Source: Cadophora sp. MPI-SDFR-AT-0126 (Eukaryota > Ascomycota > Leotiomycetes > Helotiales > Ploettnerulaceae). From it: a stretch of DNA of 64,000 nucleotides. A program made the position numbers and the translations under genes. Of the stretch, positions 23,946 through 35,836 are shown one piece after another. Below the pieces are notes generated by a model that saw nothing but the letters and a program-made list of their open reading frames with translations, did not search any database and was not told the origin of the DNA. The stretch lies in assembly GCA_020747065.1 (NCBI GenBank), contig JAGMVK010000011.1, positions 1,240,001 to 1,304,000 on the forward strand. Direction: 5' to 3'. Each line of letters starts with the position of its first letter. The first letter of the stretch is position 1.

Positions 23946-24851
23946 ATGGCTTCTCGTCCTAATATTCACCTGTACACCGATCAGACCCCAAATGGGATCA
24001 AGATTTCAATCACTCTAGAGGAGCTTAGTCTTCCGTATGAGTTCACCAAGATTGATATCTCGAAGAATACTCAGGTCAGTATGCTGTCGGAGCCTGTCTT
24101 TCATATTGCCGATACCACTTAAGCACATTCCCCAATAGCCGCGGCTCAATATAATTACAAATCCCAGGATCCTCCCAGAATCTCATGACCCTAATAAGAG
24201 CATGACTAAAACTTCACATAGAAAGAGCCCTGGTTCTTAGCCATCAACCCGAACGGCCGCATCCCCGCCCTAACCGACACATTCAGCGACGGCAAGACCA
24301 TTAACCTCTTTGAATCCGGCAGCATCCAGCAATACCTCGTCGACGAATACGACAAAGACCACAAGATCTCCTACCCAAGAGGATCGCGAGAATACTACGA
24401 GGTCAACAACTGGCTGTTCTTCCTCAACGCCGGTGTCGGACCCATGCAAGGACAAGCAAATCACTTTAATCGTTATGCCCCAGAGTACATCGAGTATGGC
24501 GCAAAGCGGTACATTAACGAGACTCGCCGCTTATATGGAGTGCTGGATGCGCATCTCGCGAAGTCTGAATCAGGGTTCTTGGTTGGGGATAGATTGACTA
24601 TCGCGGATATTGCTCATTGGGGATGGGTTCGCTCGGCTTTCTGGGCGGGTGTTGAGATTGATGAGTTCCCGGCGCTGAAGAAGTGGGAGGAGAAGTTGCT
24701 TGCGAGACCAGGTTTTGACAAGGGAAGGCAGGTTCCTGGCCCGGATACAACCAATGAGTTGAAAAATAATCCCGAGTTGATGAAGCAGAAGGCTGAGGAT
24801 GCAAAGGCGTGGATCCAGCAGGGAATGAAGGCCGATGCTGGGAAGAAGTGA
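23946..24851 (+). CDS. Ure2-like glutathione S-transferase
   Basis: Exons 23946-24074 and 24222-24851 (147-nt intron) encode 252 aa. The N-terminal thioredoxin-like half has LYTDQTPNGIKISITLEEL and NPNGRIPALTD followed by LFESGSIQQYL, the glutathione-binding cis-Pro and Glu-Ser segments of Ure2p-type fungal GSTs. The C-terminal helical half has GVLDAHLAKSESGFLVGDRLTIADIAHWGWV, the usual N-capping/hydrophobic staple region, and a charged extension. The start MASRPNIHLYTDQ was chosen over an in-frame ATG at 23907 because homologous folds begin just before the first beta strand. Likely cytosolic, acting in detoxification or stress defence; the substrate is unknown. It converges on Sec39 with 283 nt between the stops. 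Confidence 0.92.
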
Positions 24852-25134
24852 GATATTTGCTTAGGAATTGGGGCTTGATGGTGCTTCGGCATGGGGCAAG
24901 ACAGTGTAAAGATAAAATATCGTTGGAAAATGGTGTTCTTCATTCGACGAATTATCGAATTACTATACATCCATAACGTACCAGGATACGGGCAGCTATA
25001 TTGTACAAGTACTTATGGTATCATAAACCTAGGACGCCGCCTTGTATGCTGCTATGCTCCAACCGAATAGCCCCTAAACTCCCGCTTAGCACCAGATATA
25101 GGTCCAAAAACTCCTTAGCCTGTCAAGCTCAAAC

Positions 25135-28089
25135 TCAATCTCTAGCCTCATCCTCGTTGTGATTCACGGGAGGTGCGCCAAGAAGCCAACCAACACCACT
25201 AGCGAGGCCACCAACCGCTACATTCTTCAACTGATCTCGCTTTCGCATAGGAGCTTTGAGACTCGCAGAGTCTGGAGTGGAAACTCTTGAAAGCTCAGCA
25301 CTTCCTCGTGATTCTGGTCTCGGTTTCTCCTGTCTGGTGCTGTTGCCACCTCTGACCATCGAGAGAGCGGAGAATCCACTCTGAGCTCGAGCCATAGATG
25401 CACGAGATAAGTCGAACAGGGACATCGGTGCTTCTTCAACAGCGCGAGATGTGCTAGGCGTCGTATTGTTTTTCATCGGCGTTGCTGCAAATCCGCCCGG
25501 CATCAAGTTTTCGTCCCCTTGCTCATCCCAAGCCGCCTCTATCTTGGCCTCTTCCTTCACGAACTGCTCTAGTTTCTCCTCGCAGCGGCGATACACATTG
25601 AGAATCTCCTGCAAGGTCGCCTTTGGGGCTAGTCGTAAAGCCTGGGAGAGACAATCCATACGCTGCTCGAGGTGCCGGATTTCGACGTTTCCGCTTGTAT
25701 TTCCCAGGTGGGTGGGCTTGACGGTGTTACTCGTCCGTTCATACTTCCCAGCTTGTAGCGAAGCTCGCCAAGACCAGTCATCAAGCACCTTTGGCGGTGC
25801 CTCTGCGAAAAGACCCGACTTTTTGCGCTCCAAGTCGGGTGATCTCGCATGTGCTGGACCGCCAATGTCCTTGAGACGTGTGACCACATATGAGTATGCG
25901 GTCTCGAAGTCGTCTTCGGCAAGAGCGGCGTCGATACACATGCTGACAATGCGCTTTTCAGCAATTGCCTTCTGTTCCGCTAGCGACATAGCAGGTTTCC
26001 CGCTTTCAGCCTTCTCTTTTGTCAAACCAGCCAATACCATGTTCTTTCCCATCTCAAGAAAGTCCCCAATTTGGGTATAGCTCTTTGGATTTTGGTCGAG
26101 AATCTTGCCAATGATGGAAATTGGATCGCTGTGTACCCGGAGATTTACCGGCCGGAATGGTTCTCCTTGCTTGAAGACCAGTCGGTATTTCCCAACCTCG
26201 TGAGTGACTCGGACCAAGTGTTCCATTTCTTCATACTCTGTTGAGCCCTTCAGAGTGCCTGGGAATGTTTGCAGTCTAGTAGCGAGGTCAGTGTCGACAC
26301 AACATGACTGACCAGTACGGAACTCACATGTCGTCGCATTTCTTCATTCCACCGCGAGTTTTGTTTGCATTGGTCGCGTTGTCATATGCGTTTTTAGCAG
26401 CGGAGACTATAGCATCGTGTAGCACCTCCTTGGGCAATGGTGGATCCATTACGACCTCGTAGATAGACCGCGCAAGAGTATAACCTTTGAGTCGATGTTA
26501 GGAAATTCTACTTGCCCGCTGCCAACGAAGGACTTACGAGTATTGGCCAGGAGCGACTTGAGCACTTCGACCTCAATGAACTCTTTGGTAACTTGCCCAA
26601 AGATGCCCCTTCCTTTTACGGTAGCGGAATTTATTGAGAGTTCTTCTGCACCCCAACCTCGTAACCACAATATTTCGTTCCTTGTTCTAATCCAGTACTT
26701 GTCGTCTCCTTTAGGACCATTAGCAAAATGATGCATCAAGTTGGTAAATGCAAGCTTCTGTTCGTGCTCATCCTGGACTATGGCTAATTCACCAGCCCGT
26801 CTGATATTCATCGGAGAATTTGCTCTAGTGCATAGAAATGCGCTGATCAACAATGCATGGAGCAATTTGATCGAGTCTTCTTTTGGGGAGGTCAAGGGAT
26901 TCTGGTCATCCAGGAGGCTATTTCGCAAGTATGAAGCATTCTTAGCTGCGAGTAAACCGTTTCCATCGAGGTCCGGCACCGGGGTGAGCAGTGCACATGC
27001 TGCTTGCAATGTCGGTATCCTATCGTAGTCCAGCAGCTCGATGATTCGCATGAGAATACGTTGGACGCCGTCCAAAGCCTCCTTTGATTCCTCAGAAATA
27101 AGATACGCCGTGGCAAGTACTGCTCGAGCGAACCTGGCCTCTAGATGCTCTTGATCGTCTTCGTCCAGCCACATCGTTCCATCTTCATACCCTCCTAGAT
27201 CAACATCTCCTGGCCCATCCCACTGCTCGACAGCTTCGACGGCTATCCTCCAGGTAGTCCCAGCTTGATCGAGCATCCATTTGAAGACCTCTTCCCAGCC
27301 CAAATATTTGTGATCGGTTGCCGAGGGTTCTTTCAGAGGTTCAACAGCCTGCAAATCAAGCGTCGAGCCTTTTCGGAGCTTCCTCCGCTTTGTTCTTGAA
27401 TTTCCATACATCCATGGTCCGACCAAACCCTTCAAATCTCGCCCAACAAAATGATCCGACATAGCATGGCTGGCCTGCTTGTTGCCCGTTTTTGACAACA
27501 GTAGTGCAACTCCTGCATGATCGTCCAGACTTTCAAATTTTGGTATTGTCAAGACTGTGCCCTCGTCGGAATGATATTCGTAATTAAGCCGTAATAAAGG
27601 GAGGATCGTAGATATCATCCATGTTCGCAAGTAATCGGAATGGTGCAGGAAAGGGACGAGGAGCTCTGGGAGCTGTGTAATGAGGCCGGTACTTTGGTCA
27701 ATCCGTAGTGATCGATGTATAAGAAAGAGGACGAGAGGGTCTGTAGGAGCATCTTCTGGGGCATTTGGCCAAAGTAATGGGAGGAGGCGTAATTTCCTGA
27801 CTTTCTTCTTCGCATCTCCTTCACTAATTTCGCTCAGGGAAGAGAAATCAAGTGGCTCAGTTGATTCCTCCGGCCAGTTCCTAGCTTCAAGATCCCCGAG
27901 AAAGGTAACATATTCGGACGAATCTAGAGTTTCTGGCAAGTAGCTGAGAAGAATGCGAAGGACGAGTTCGGTATGTAAGGTCTTGCGATGGAGGGAAATG
28001 AGACTTCGAAGTGCTGGAATTTGACCTTTGCTAGCTAGCTGAACTGCCAAAAGTACAGTCTTTGCTGGGGGTATCTCTGACTCTGCCAT
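25135..28089 (-). CDS. Sec39-domain protein (Dsl1/NRZ tethering complex)
   Basis: Three exons (28089-26538, 26484-26328, 26275-25135) encode 949 aa. The N-terminal alpha-solenoid matches the Sec39 domain (KTVLLAVQLASKGQIPALRSLISLHRKTL; LRLLPLLWPNAPEDAPTDPLVLFLIHRSLRID). Later Sec39 landmarks are NTRYTLARSIYE and NKTRGGMKKCDD, each near an exon joint. The C-terminal 150 residues are Ser/Pro-rich with a last short hydrophobic segment (VAVGGLASGVGWLLGA). Sec39 is part of the ER-side Dsl1 complex, which tethers Golgi-derived COPI vesicles before SNARE fusion. Its start is 181 nt from the divergent complex I subunit gene. Confidence 0.9.
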
Positions 28090-28270
28090 ATCTTAATTAT
28101 GCTCAAGAGCGCAGAGGCACAGAATCCGTGGAGTTCTTGAAAGAGCTCCAACTGTCCAACTTTTGGAGTCGCTTATGTAAGCAATACATCAACTAGCGGC
28201 AAGTTCGCGGAACAGTTGAACCTCACATCACTCCAGCTCAACACCAGACGCGTCGAATTGAACATACAAG
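28090..28270. promoter_or_regulatory. 181-nt divergent promoter between Sec39 and complex I subunit genes
   Basis: Two start codons face away from each other with only 181 nt between them, so both promoters must fit in or overlap this stretch. No TATA box was seen, which is usual for housekeeping genes. Confidence 0.6.
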
Positions 28271-28816
28271 ATGTCTTCCGGCTTCGGTCTCAATGGAGGT
28301 AAGCAAAGAAAGCACTAGGAAGCTCCAGGCGCTTCACGGAACCCTGTGAGGGGTTCAATTGACTCCTCAGAACCCCTTCGCCAACCACCGACACCTCCCC
28401 TCTGATGGTCCTTGTCAACACGACACGACAGAAATGCTCATGACGTTCAATTGCTGACACTTCTCGCAGGACCGAGTCGCTGCTTTCCATTCTGGCAAGA
28501 GGTCCTAGCTTGCTACGTTGTCAATACCACGTCCGACGACGACTCAGGGAAGAAGAAATGTGTACCGGTGTTGGAGGATTACTATGAGTGCTTACACCAC
28601 AAGAAGGAGGTACGTGGAGCTTGGGGTGGTGGCGCTTAACCATGTGAAGAGAAAGGCTGATCAGACTACCAGGCTACGAGAGTACGAGCAATACAACAAG
28701 CATACCGAAAGGCTGCTGCTGCAAACCCCCGAGACGATGCGCCAAAGGCTGGATCAATAAGAAATTTGGGGTTGATAGACAAGGACGAGGATACCAAAGC
28801 CGTCTTGGGCAAATGA
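28271..28816 (+). CDS. mitochondrial complex I twin-CX9C subunit (NDUFS5/15-kDa-like)
   Basis: Three exons, 28271-28298, 28470-28609 and 28673-28816, encode 103 aa. Exon 1 codes for only nine residues plus one base (MSSGFGLNG). Two CX9C motifs are present: C-FPFWQEVLA-C and C-VPVLEDYYE-C, as in CHCH proteins oxidised by Mia40 in the intermembrane space. They are followed by HHKKE and a basic helix (VRAIQQAYRKAAAANP) and GSIRNLGLIDKDED. Length and order fit the NDUFS5-type accessory subunit of NADH:ubiquinone oxidoreductase. Because exons 1 and 2 are short, an ORF finder alone would miss or truncate this gene. Confidence 0.88.
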
Positions 28817-29727
28817 GGACGGCAACGGAAGTTGGGTTTGGGCTGGATTGTACATAAGGGCAAATGTGACACCATGGAAAGAAGGCGGAGTGTTCTTTGA
28901 GTTGTGACTGGTGCTATTGCTTCGCGGATAGGTCAAACCAGGCTTCATCATAAACTCTTGAGGGCGTGGAAGTCCACTGGAGCTTACTCAAAATACACGA
29001 GAGCTATGCTACCGCTCAAGGTAGTCAAAAGAATCTCTCCAAGACCACTAGACACGACAAATGTAAATGCGGTTTGCCAATGGTAATTACGATGAGTATT
29101 TAAGGTCATTAGTCAGGATGGCTTCGGGTAGCTCTGTTCTTTCTTCTGACCTTTCTGTACCTGTACACTAAATTGCTAGTCAAACTTCCTGAAATTCTCC
29201 TAGAAATTACGAACATACTTTGCTGAAGTCCATCCTCTAGGTTTACATATCATCGCATTGCGAAGCGGAAATACGAAAAAACTTGTTGTACTGGCGTTGC
29301 CAAAACAGCAGCATGAATTTTTGATTTCGACCTACCTAACATTCGATAAAAAGCATTAGCCAGTAAGTCCAGATGGGAAATTATTCTGAGGCAGCGTCCG
29401 GCAATTTCGCTTTCAAACATATACCTCTCGATGACCGTTGGTGATCAGAGGTGTCGATGACCGCAGGTCTATCAAGAAGACCTGCCTGTAAAAGTTCCAA
29501 ATATTTTTCCAGGTAAGAATAGTTTAACATCCTGCAGGAATCAGTTAAAGACCTGTTCTCAATAGCAAATCTCGTTCAATTTTGTCTCTTGCTGTTCTGG
29601 CTACCTGATTTCTTAAGCGAAACAGCATCTATTTACCACGCTTGTTGACTTTCGAGGCCGCACAACTTTTCGAAATAGAGACGCGACCCTGCAACACCAC
29701 ACAAGCACCGTTCGATCTACCGCAAAC
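28817..29727. other. intergenic, upstream of conserved unknown gene
   Basis: No gene was seen. A TCGATGACCG sequence occurs twice within about 35 nt (near 29428 and 29454). AT-rich parts at 29200-29350 hold no supported element. Confidence 0.45.
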
Positions 29728-32025
29728 ATGCCTACCCACAGAGGTATCAAGATCTCGGTGGTCTCGCAGCTCGAATTGAAGCTTCACCCAGAGTTCCCAC
29801 ATCCAGAAAGCTCCCAATTCACGTATCGAAGTCCCGATGTGCGCAAAGGTACCGCAGCCTATGCGGATTGGACGCCACCCTCGGCCTCGTCCGACAGCAA
29901 GGCTGATCGTCTCCTTGGAAGACAATCGGTAGTCTCGGTCTACATTCCGTCCATACCAGGTCTGTTTGTCTTTCTAGCTGTTTTGCGCTGCGGCTGACCT
30001 GTTGGTAGCGACCCGTTTCTGGATGCGATACAATATCGCTGAAGCTGCGACGCACTCGGAATGGTTCTACTTTAAGCTCTTCATGAATGGCAGACATATT
30101 ACATCCTGGGGAACGAACGCGAAGACGAAGCCAAGCGGCCAGGTCATGAGAGGGCTGTTCGAACCGAGCGATAGATGGAATTACAAATACGAAGGAACAG
30201 TATTCCGCAACATGGGAACAGAGGCGCGTCCTTTTATATTTGGTTACGAGGACGAAGAGCGCTCTGCTGCCAAGGATGGAGGATTGATTGAGGTCATGGT
30301 ATTTCGTGCCAGAGGACGGAAGAGAAAACTGCCAAAGCCGACGGACTTCAAGAACCAGGAAGGTTATGGAATCATGTAAGCACCCGTATCTGTCACTATG
30401 AGACCGTGCATTTCTGTCGAATATCGAGGCTGTAGCCAAGGACGGATATATCTCCTCTAGAATCTTGAAGGTTGGACTAACTTTCAATCTAGCATGCCCA
30501 GTGGCGGACTCCTCGACAAGCCTCAAGAAGCAAAGTTCTATGACTGGCACCTCAAAGACCCCAAGGACAGTCCCTTTGCATTATTCAAATTCCACTATCG
30601 CAGTTGGGATAACTTGATCAACCTCCAACTCATTCCAGACAACCACCCAAGAACGCTCTTGCCAGCATCTCCGAGCGTCCTCTCCCTCAACGGTGCTTCA
30701 CAAGACCTGTATTCGAAATTGGAAGAAGATACAGACGAAGGGGAGAAGGAGGTCATTGAACAGCTCAAGCGCTCAATGTCTTCCATCATCTCCAACGATC
30801 CATGGTTGACATCCGTCTTTGACGACAGCCCAGAGCGTCCTCCAAGCGACAGCGGCAGGAGATCAAGCTTCACTGTACCACCCGAAACCTCTCCTCTATT
30901 TTCTGGCCGACCGCTTCCAGAAGTTCCAACTTCAAGATTCTCAGCTGCTGTTATTGACAAGCCGGCATCGCCTCAGAATAGCTGGAAGGGATACTTAGAT
31001 CGTCCGTTACCAGAGATACCAGCGAGGGATAGCTCTTTGAGGCGTCAAAGACGTGATCCCGACAGCTGTTCGAGAAGCTCATCTGCATTTTCTCATTCTC
31101 CATCGATAGCCGCCTCGCTTCTTCCATATGTTGAACGGGACACTGCATCTCCAGAGGTATGTTTAGTTTGCATTCCCCTCTAGGTGAAACCGAATGTCAA
31201 GCTTGAAAAACACAGACTGATCATCCCTCTCAGCCAGTCGTAGGAGTCGCCAAAATTGCCAAAGTCGAAGTCACAACGTCGCCCATCATCCCGCCTCCAT
31301 CTCCTTCCCTGTTACCCTCCTCACCAAGCCTCAACGATGCCACACCCTCGCCCCTCCCAATGCCCAATCCGAAGAAGTCCAAACGTCAAGGCATTGCCTC
31401 CCCACCTCTGAACACCCGCTTCTCAATGGCCAACATTACGATCCGCAAAACTCGCCGGTCACCTTCTAAGCGGCTCTCAAAATCAGCTCCAGACTACTAC
31501 TCACATTCCCCATCGTACTCACCCTGTCCTGCGCCATCCCGCACCCAAGCCCAGCTCTTCGACGCGCAGGATCAAACCCTTGCCGACGAGTGTGACAATT
31601 ATAATGACCAGCCACCACTGGATACTAGCCATAACACTCTGTCTGTAACCATGTCAGAGTCAGAATGGATGTGCCGTACTCCCTCGCCCGTCAAAGCCCT
31701 TCCTCGCTTCGGCAGCGTGCAGAAACTCTGGAGTCCTGGTCTAGAGAAACGTGCGTCGAGAGACACGAATATAGGTATGGAGGTTATGAATGAAAGAGAA
31801 AACGGATATGAAAATGCGCAAGAGAAAGAACATGAGAACCAGCAAGGCAATTCTAGGAGCCGAAAAAGTGGTGGCAATACGACATCCAAGAACAGACGCC
31901 CACCAACACCTGCTCATTGGTTCGAGAAAGTGAAGACTCCGGCTACTCACGGTCAATTTCCTGCTGAGGATTTTGGAGATGAGAGTGGTAGAGTCGATAG
32001 ACCGCTGTCTGGGAACTGGATTTAA
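29728..32025 (+). CDS. conserved fungal protein of unknown function (684 aa)
   Basis: Four exons (29728-29959, 30009-30375, 30493-31156, 31234-32025) encode 684 aa; all four splice joints keep the frame. Residues about 1-250 look like a folded domain rich in aromatic residues: KISVVSQLELKLHPEFPHPESSQFTY, SVYIPSIPATRFWMRYNI, WFYFKLFMNGRHITSWGT, VFRNMGTEARPFIF, IEVMVFRARGRKRKLP and FHYRSWDNL. The C-terminal 430 residues are Ser/Pro/Arg-rich and apparently disordered, with repeated RPLPE(V/I)P segments that could be SH3 ligands and a basic RKTRRSPSKRLSKS stretch. I do not recognise a named domain and assign no function; conservation is my impression, not a search result. Confidence 0.85.
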
Positions 32026-34136
32026 GAAATCGGGCTTTCTGTAAGTTCTTGATTCATAGTCCCTCGGCATAGCCGTCGAGCTAGCTTCATATATTCTCTT
32101 ACCTACTCCGAGGACAGTCTGTCTTTCTGACATCGTTTTGGCGTTTCTCGGTCTTTGATCTGAACCTTCATCGGAAAATCCACGGAATTATGGAGTAACG
32201 GTAACGAAGACACGGAAGGAAGAATGAAAGGCAGGAGGGTAGGAGTTTTGTTTCGAGTTACCTACTCATGCAAACAGTCAGCAGTGCCGATCTGCGGTTG
32301 TTTGCTTCACATGTCCGTTTGCATTTGCACTACCCATTCCGTTTGTACCATCAAGGAGAATTTTTGTAGAGTAGAATAGATGAAGCGTGAATGAATGACG
32401 CATTAATGAAGCTACGAAGCAACGACACACTGAATGAAATAGTAATGGAGCCTTGAACGAAGCAACCAATGGAACCTTAAAGCGATAAATAAATGGAACA
32501 AATCATGGCGGATGATAGCAACTAAGGTAACGACAACCGGTTCCGGGTTCTGTACACATTGCGGTCAAGGCTAGTTGCGAGTAGCTGTGCATCAATACCC
32601 AGCTAGCAAGCAGTGCGCAAGTCTTCCAGGTGATTGAGTCATATGGATTATAGTATAATTGCACTCATTACATGGCCGACAGGTTAGAACAGGAGTGAGC
32701 CCGGGGAAGGGACAAATAATGGTAATTACTCGAGCAATTTGCATCAAGAATCAAGATAATTCCAATAGTACAGACTAGATATCTATTTATTTACTAGTAT
32801 CTCAACCCAAGCCACCTACCTTTCAAGGGAGACTTCTTTCTCTTGATCTTAAGATGAAGATCAAGTCTCCCATCCATCGCATCGGATGATGCGACATCCA
32901 ACGCCGTGACCCTTATCTCACCACACAGACCTTGCGAGCAGGCGGACGCCACATACGCCTCAATCAATAAATTGGAAATTATACCTTACATTCCCGCCGT
33001 GCATGCATAGCACCCGCATTCTGCATTCTTCAATCCGCATGCAGGCACAGGCACAATACCACAAGGCACCGAGCAGGCTAGATATTAATTGCATCTAGAA
33101 CAAAATATGTATAGCACAAAAGCGGGTTATTCATGCCATGTCAACACTCGGATTCCGAATACAGACAGAGCGGCACGGTCCCTTATATCAGCCGCAAATT
33201 TTGACTTCATTCATACCTGCGTAGAAAGACATCATATCAGCCACCATATCGGGCATACTCGGGGCATTACCTTGCGTTGCGCTGAGCTGAAATGCATGCC
33301 AGAGACACAAAGCACGAAGAAGCTTGGCTCTGGCTGCGATTCTTCAGTAGTTTTGGTGACTGTGCATGACCGTGGAGTGATTGAAGAGGTGTTTTACGAT
33401 GAGTTGCCTAGTTATGGTCATGGCGCAAGAGAAGGCGGAAAGTGATTTTGTGAGGCTGGCATTGGCAATTATGAATCGGAAGAGACAGGCTTCGAGTCTC
33501 TTGTATTGAGCGAGCGAATGAGCACGTTGGAAAATTGGCTATGGGTTAGTGTTTGTTCGAAAGCGACATTAATTGTTGATCACGGAATTTGCGGTTGAAA
33601 ATTTTGTGTGCTTTTCGAATTTTGCTCTGGCGACTAAAGACGACGAAGTCGAACAGCTTCGAAAGGCATTGCGAAAGCCGAAATGTGATAAGAGCCCAGC
33701 GCAAGCTGCAATATTGGTACAAGGGGACATGATGTGCTGACTGAAGCCCAGGGCTGACCGAGACGTGAAAGTACCAGATGTCTTTTCCAGGAATGACACC
33801 GAAATCCCCTAGATGAGATTGATTCTGTGCCCGACTGACTGACCGAATTTTCGTGCCGAATAGAACCGATTACAAAGCAGAAAGAAAACCCTAGCAATCC
33901 GTTGAAAGGCATCCATAGACTCGAAATTCGTATCTGCCGAAATTGTAGTAGACACCCGCTTTTGCATTTTCCGCCGCTCGAAGCTTTGGACCATGATGTG
34001 AAGACAAATGAGAAAGAATGCACAAGTGGAGGTGCACCTGCATCAATGAAAGTCGCAGATCCAAAGCTCTTGTCGTGCTCGTCGAGATCGTACGAATTTA
34101 ACGAGCAGGGCGCTCACCACCTATGTTGGTCAGCAA
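32026..34136. other. 2.1-kb convergent intergenic region
   Basis: The region separates the ends of the 684-aa protein gene (plus) and the RRM gene (minus), longer than most gaps here. It contains an imperfect inverted repeat at 32827-32871. Short frames (for example 33089-33445 plus, 33634-34023 minus) lack coding character or known motifs. A non-coding transcript cannot be excluded. Confidence 0.4.
32827..32871. repeat. imperfect inverted repeat / hairpin
   Basis: The right arm (32857-32871) is the reverse complement of GGGAGA plus CTTGATCTT on the left. The left arm is interrupted by a 9-nt bulge at 32833-32841, and the loop is 6 nt (32851-32856). Fifteen paired bases are possible. Confidence 0.6.
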
Positions 34137-35222
34137 TCAATATTCGCGACGTGAGAATTTCTCGTCATCGTAGCCTCTACCTCCGTATGGTTCGCGTCCC
34201 TCTGAGCGAGGTGCTGGGTCACCATAAGCAGCAGCTGGTGGAGGAGCTTCTCTAGCAGAGCCACGGTCGCCTCTCTCATAGTCACGTCCTCCGCCATATC
34301 CACCACCTCCTCCACGACGATCGTCTCCGCCACGACTATATCGATCATCGCGAGAGTAACGATCAACTCCACGGGGGGCGTAGTCGTCACGGTCTCTGCC
34401 ATATCCACGGTCACGCTCATCACGACGTCCGCCATATCCACGATCGTAATCACGTCCACCGTATCCTCCGCCTCCACGGCGACGGTCATCGTAACGCTCG
34501 CCATAACGTCCTGGTGGGGGTCCTCTGCCGTCATCTTCTGTTGTTTTAGTTAATTGTGTAAGACAGGGGGACCAGGAGATACTTGCCTCGCTTTGGTGGA
34601 CCAAAGTACTTGCCAGGAGTTGGAGTACGAGGGCGGGAACGACGAGCCTTCTCAATGCTCAAAGTGCGGCCTTCAATAACCTCACCCTGAAGACCCTCCT
34701 TGGCAGCATCAGCCTGATCAGCAGTGACCATCTTGACGAAACCGAAGCCACGCGACTCCTTAGTATGAGGATCCAACATGATCTGGCACTTCTCGACATC
34801 ACCATACTTCTCAAAGAGACGGGTTACCTCAGCCTCGGAAAGGCGAGGATGGATACCGGTGACGAAGAGATTGGAACCAGGGTTGATGGCGCCATCATCT
34901 TGGGGAGGGCCACGATCGTTCTTGACGGGGGGACCGCTGTTATGTGTCAGTTGACGGAATGAATAGGAGCAGCTGTTGTACTGACCGGCTGTCATGGTTA
35001 CCATTTGGGGATGCAGAGCGACGGGCCGGGCGAGGGCTCTCACGACGGGTAGGGCGAGGGGAGGCACTGCGATCGCGTTCGTATCTCGGAGCCTCTTCTA
35101 AAGTCGAGTTAGCAAAGATTTTCTCGAGGTTGCAGATCTGTGACGGGGAATAGGAGATTCAGAGGCTGTAACGTACCTTCATAGCGTGTACCATTCTCGT
35201 TCTCGTAATCCATGGAAGCCAT
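34137..35222 (-). CDS. Tra2-like SR/RRM RNA-binding protein
   Basis: Four exons (35222-35177, 35097-34986, 34936-34587, 34537-34137) encode 302 aa. An N-terminal RS-type region (RDRSASPRPTRRESPRPARRSASP) is followed by one RRM at about residues 75-151, with RNP2 LFVTGI and RNP1 RGFGFVKM. The C-terminal tail is rich in Arg/Gly/Asp/Tyr (GGYGGRDYDRGYGGRR). This layout is that of transformer-2-like splicing factors; the likely role is pre-mRNA splicing or nuclear RNA binding. Intron 3 appears to use a GC donor: AAGCGAG followed by GCAAGT, with acceptor ACAACAG. The nearby GT alternatives tested give a premature stop, whereas the GC-AG join gives PPKREDDGRGPPPGRYG. Confidence 0.85.
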
Positions 35223-35836
35223 GATGAGCAGGCTGTCAGATCAACGAAGGGGTAAAGCGAAAGGGTGAGCTGCGAATCTGGAGACACTGTCTGGAGAGCT
35301 GTTGAACACAGGAGCAGGTATCAGCTCTTGAATCGGATGTGTATGTCAGGATAGTCTCGATGAAGATCGAGAATGAAAAGGTGGTGATGAAGGTATTGGA
35401 GTCTCGAGGTGAAGAGATGAAGCTGGACAAAATATGGAAAGTCGCGCTAGTAATTTTGCGCTAAGCTCAGGAGTAGACTAGCGCGCGATCCCAGCTGAAC
35501 AAAGCCGAGCACTCCTGTCTTTCCTCAAAAGGAGGCTGGACTCAATTAATGCAAGCAGCCCGAAGACCTAGACTTTCTTTAATGTCATGAGATACTTTGC
35601 GCACTTTGCGATGAGTTTCGAGATCTCATGCTTCTCAACAGATGCCACAAAACATGCTCATACAGTCTAATCACGTGGATACGCGGTCAGTCCGAATGCA
35701 TGCCTGCAATTGTAGAAGTGGAGAGCAAATTTCAGGCTGTCTTCCTTGTGGCACAATGAATGCTTTGAATGATGCTACTTTAAGCTCCATGCATATGCAC
35801 GAAAACGCGCCTCCAATGAATGCAACAGTCTCAAAT
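35223..35836. other. intergenic, upstream of RRM gene
   Basis: Upstream region of the RRM gene and 3' region of the glutaminase gene. A CACGTG palindrome is present near 35673. No gene was seen. Confidence 0.45.
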
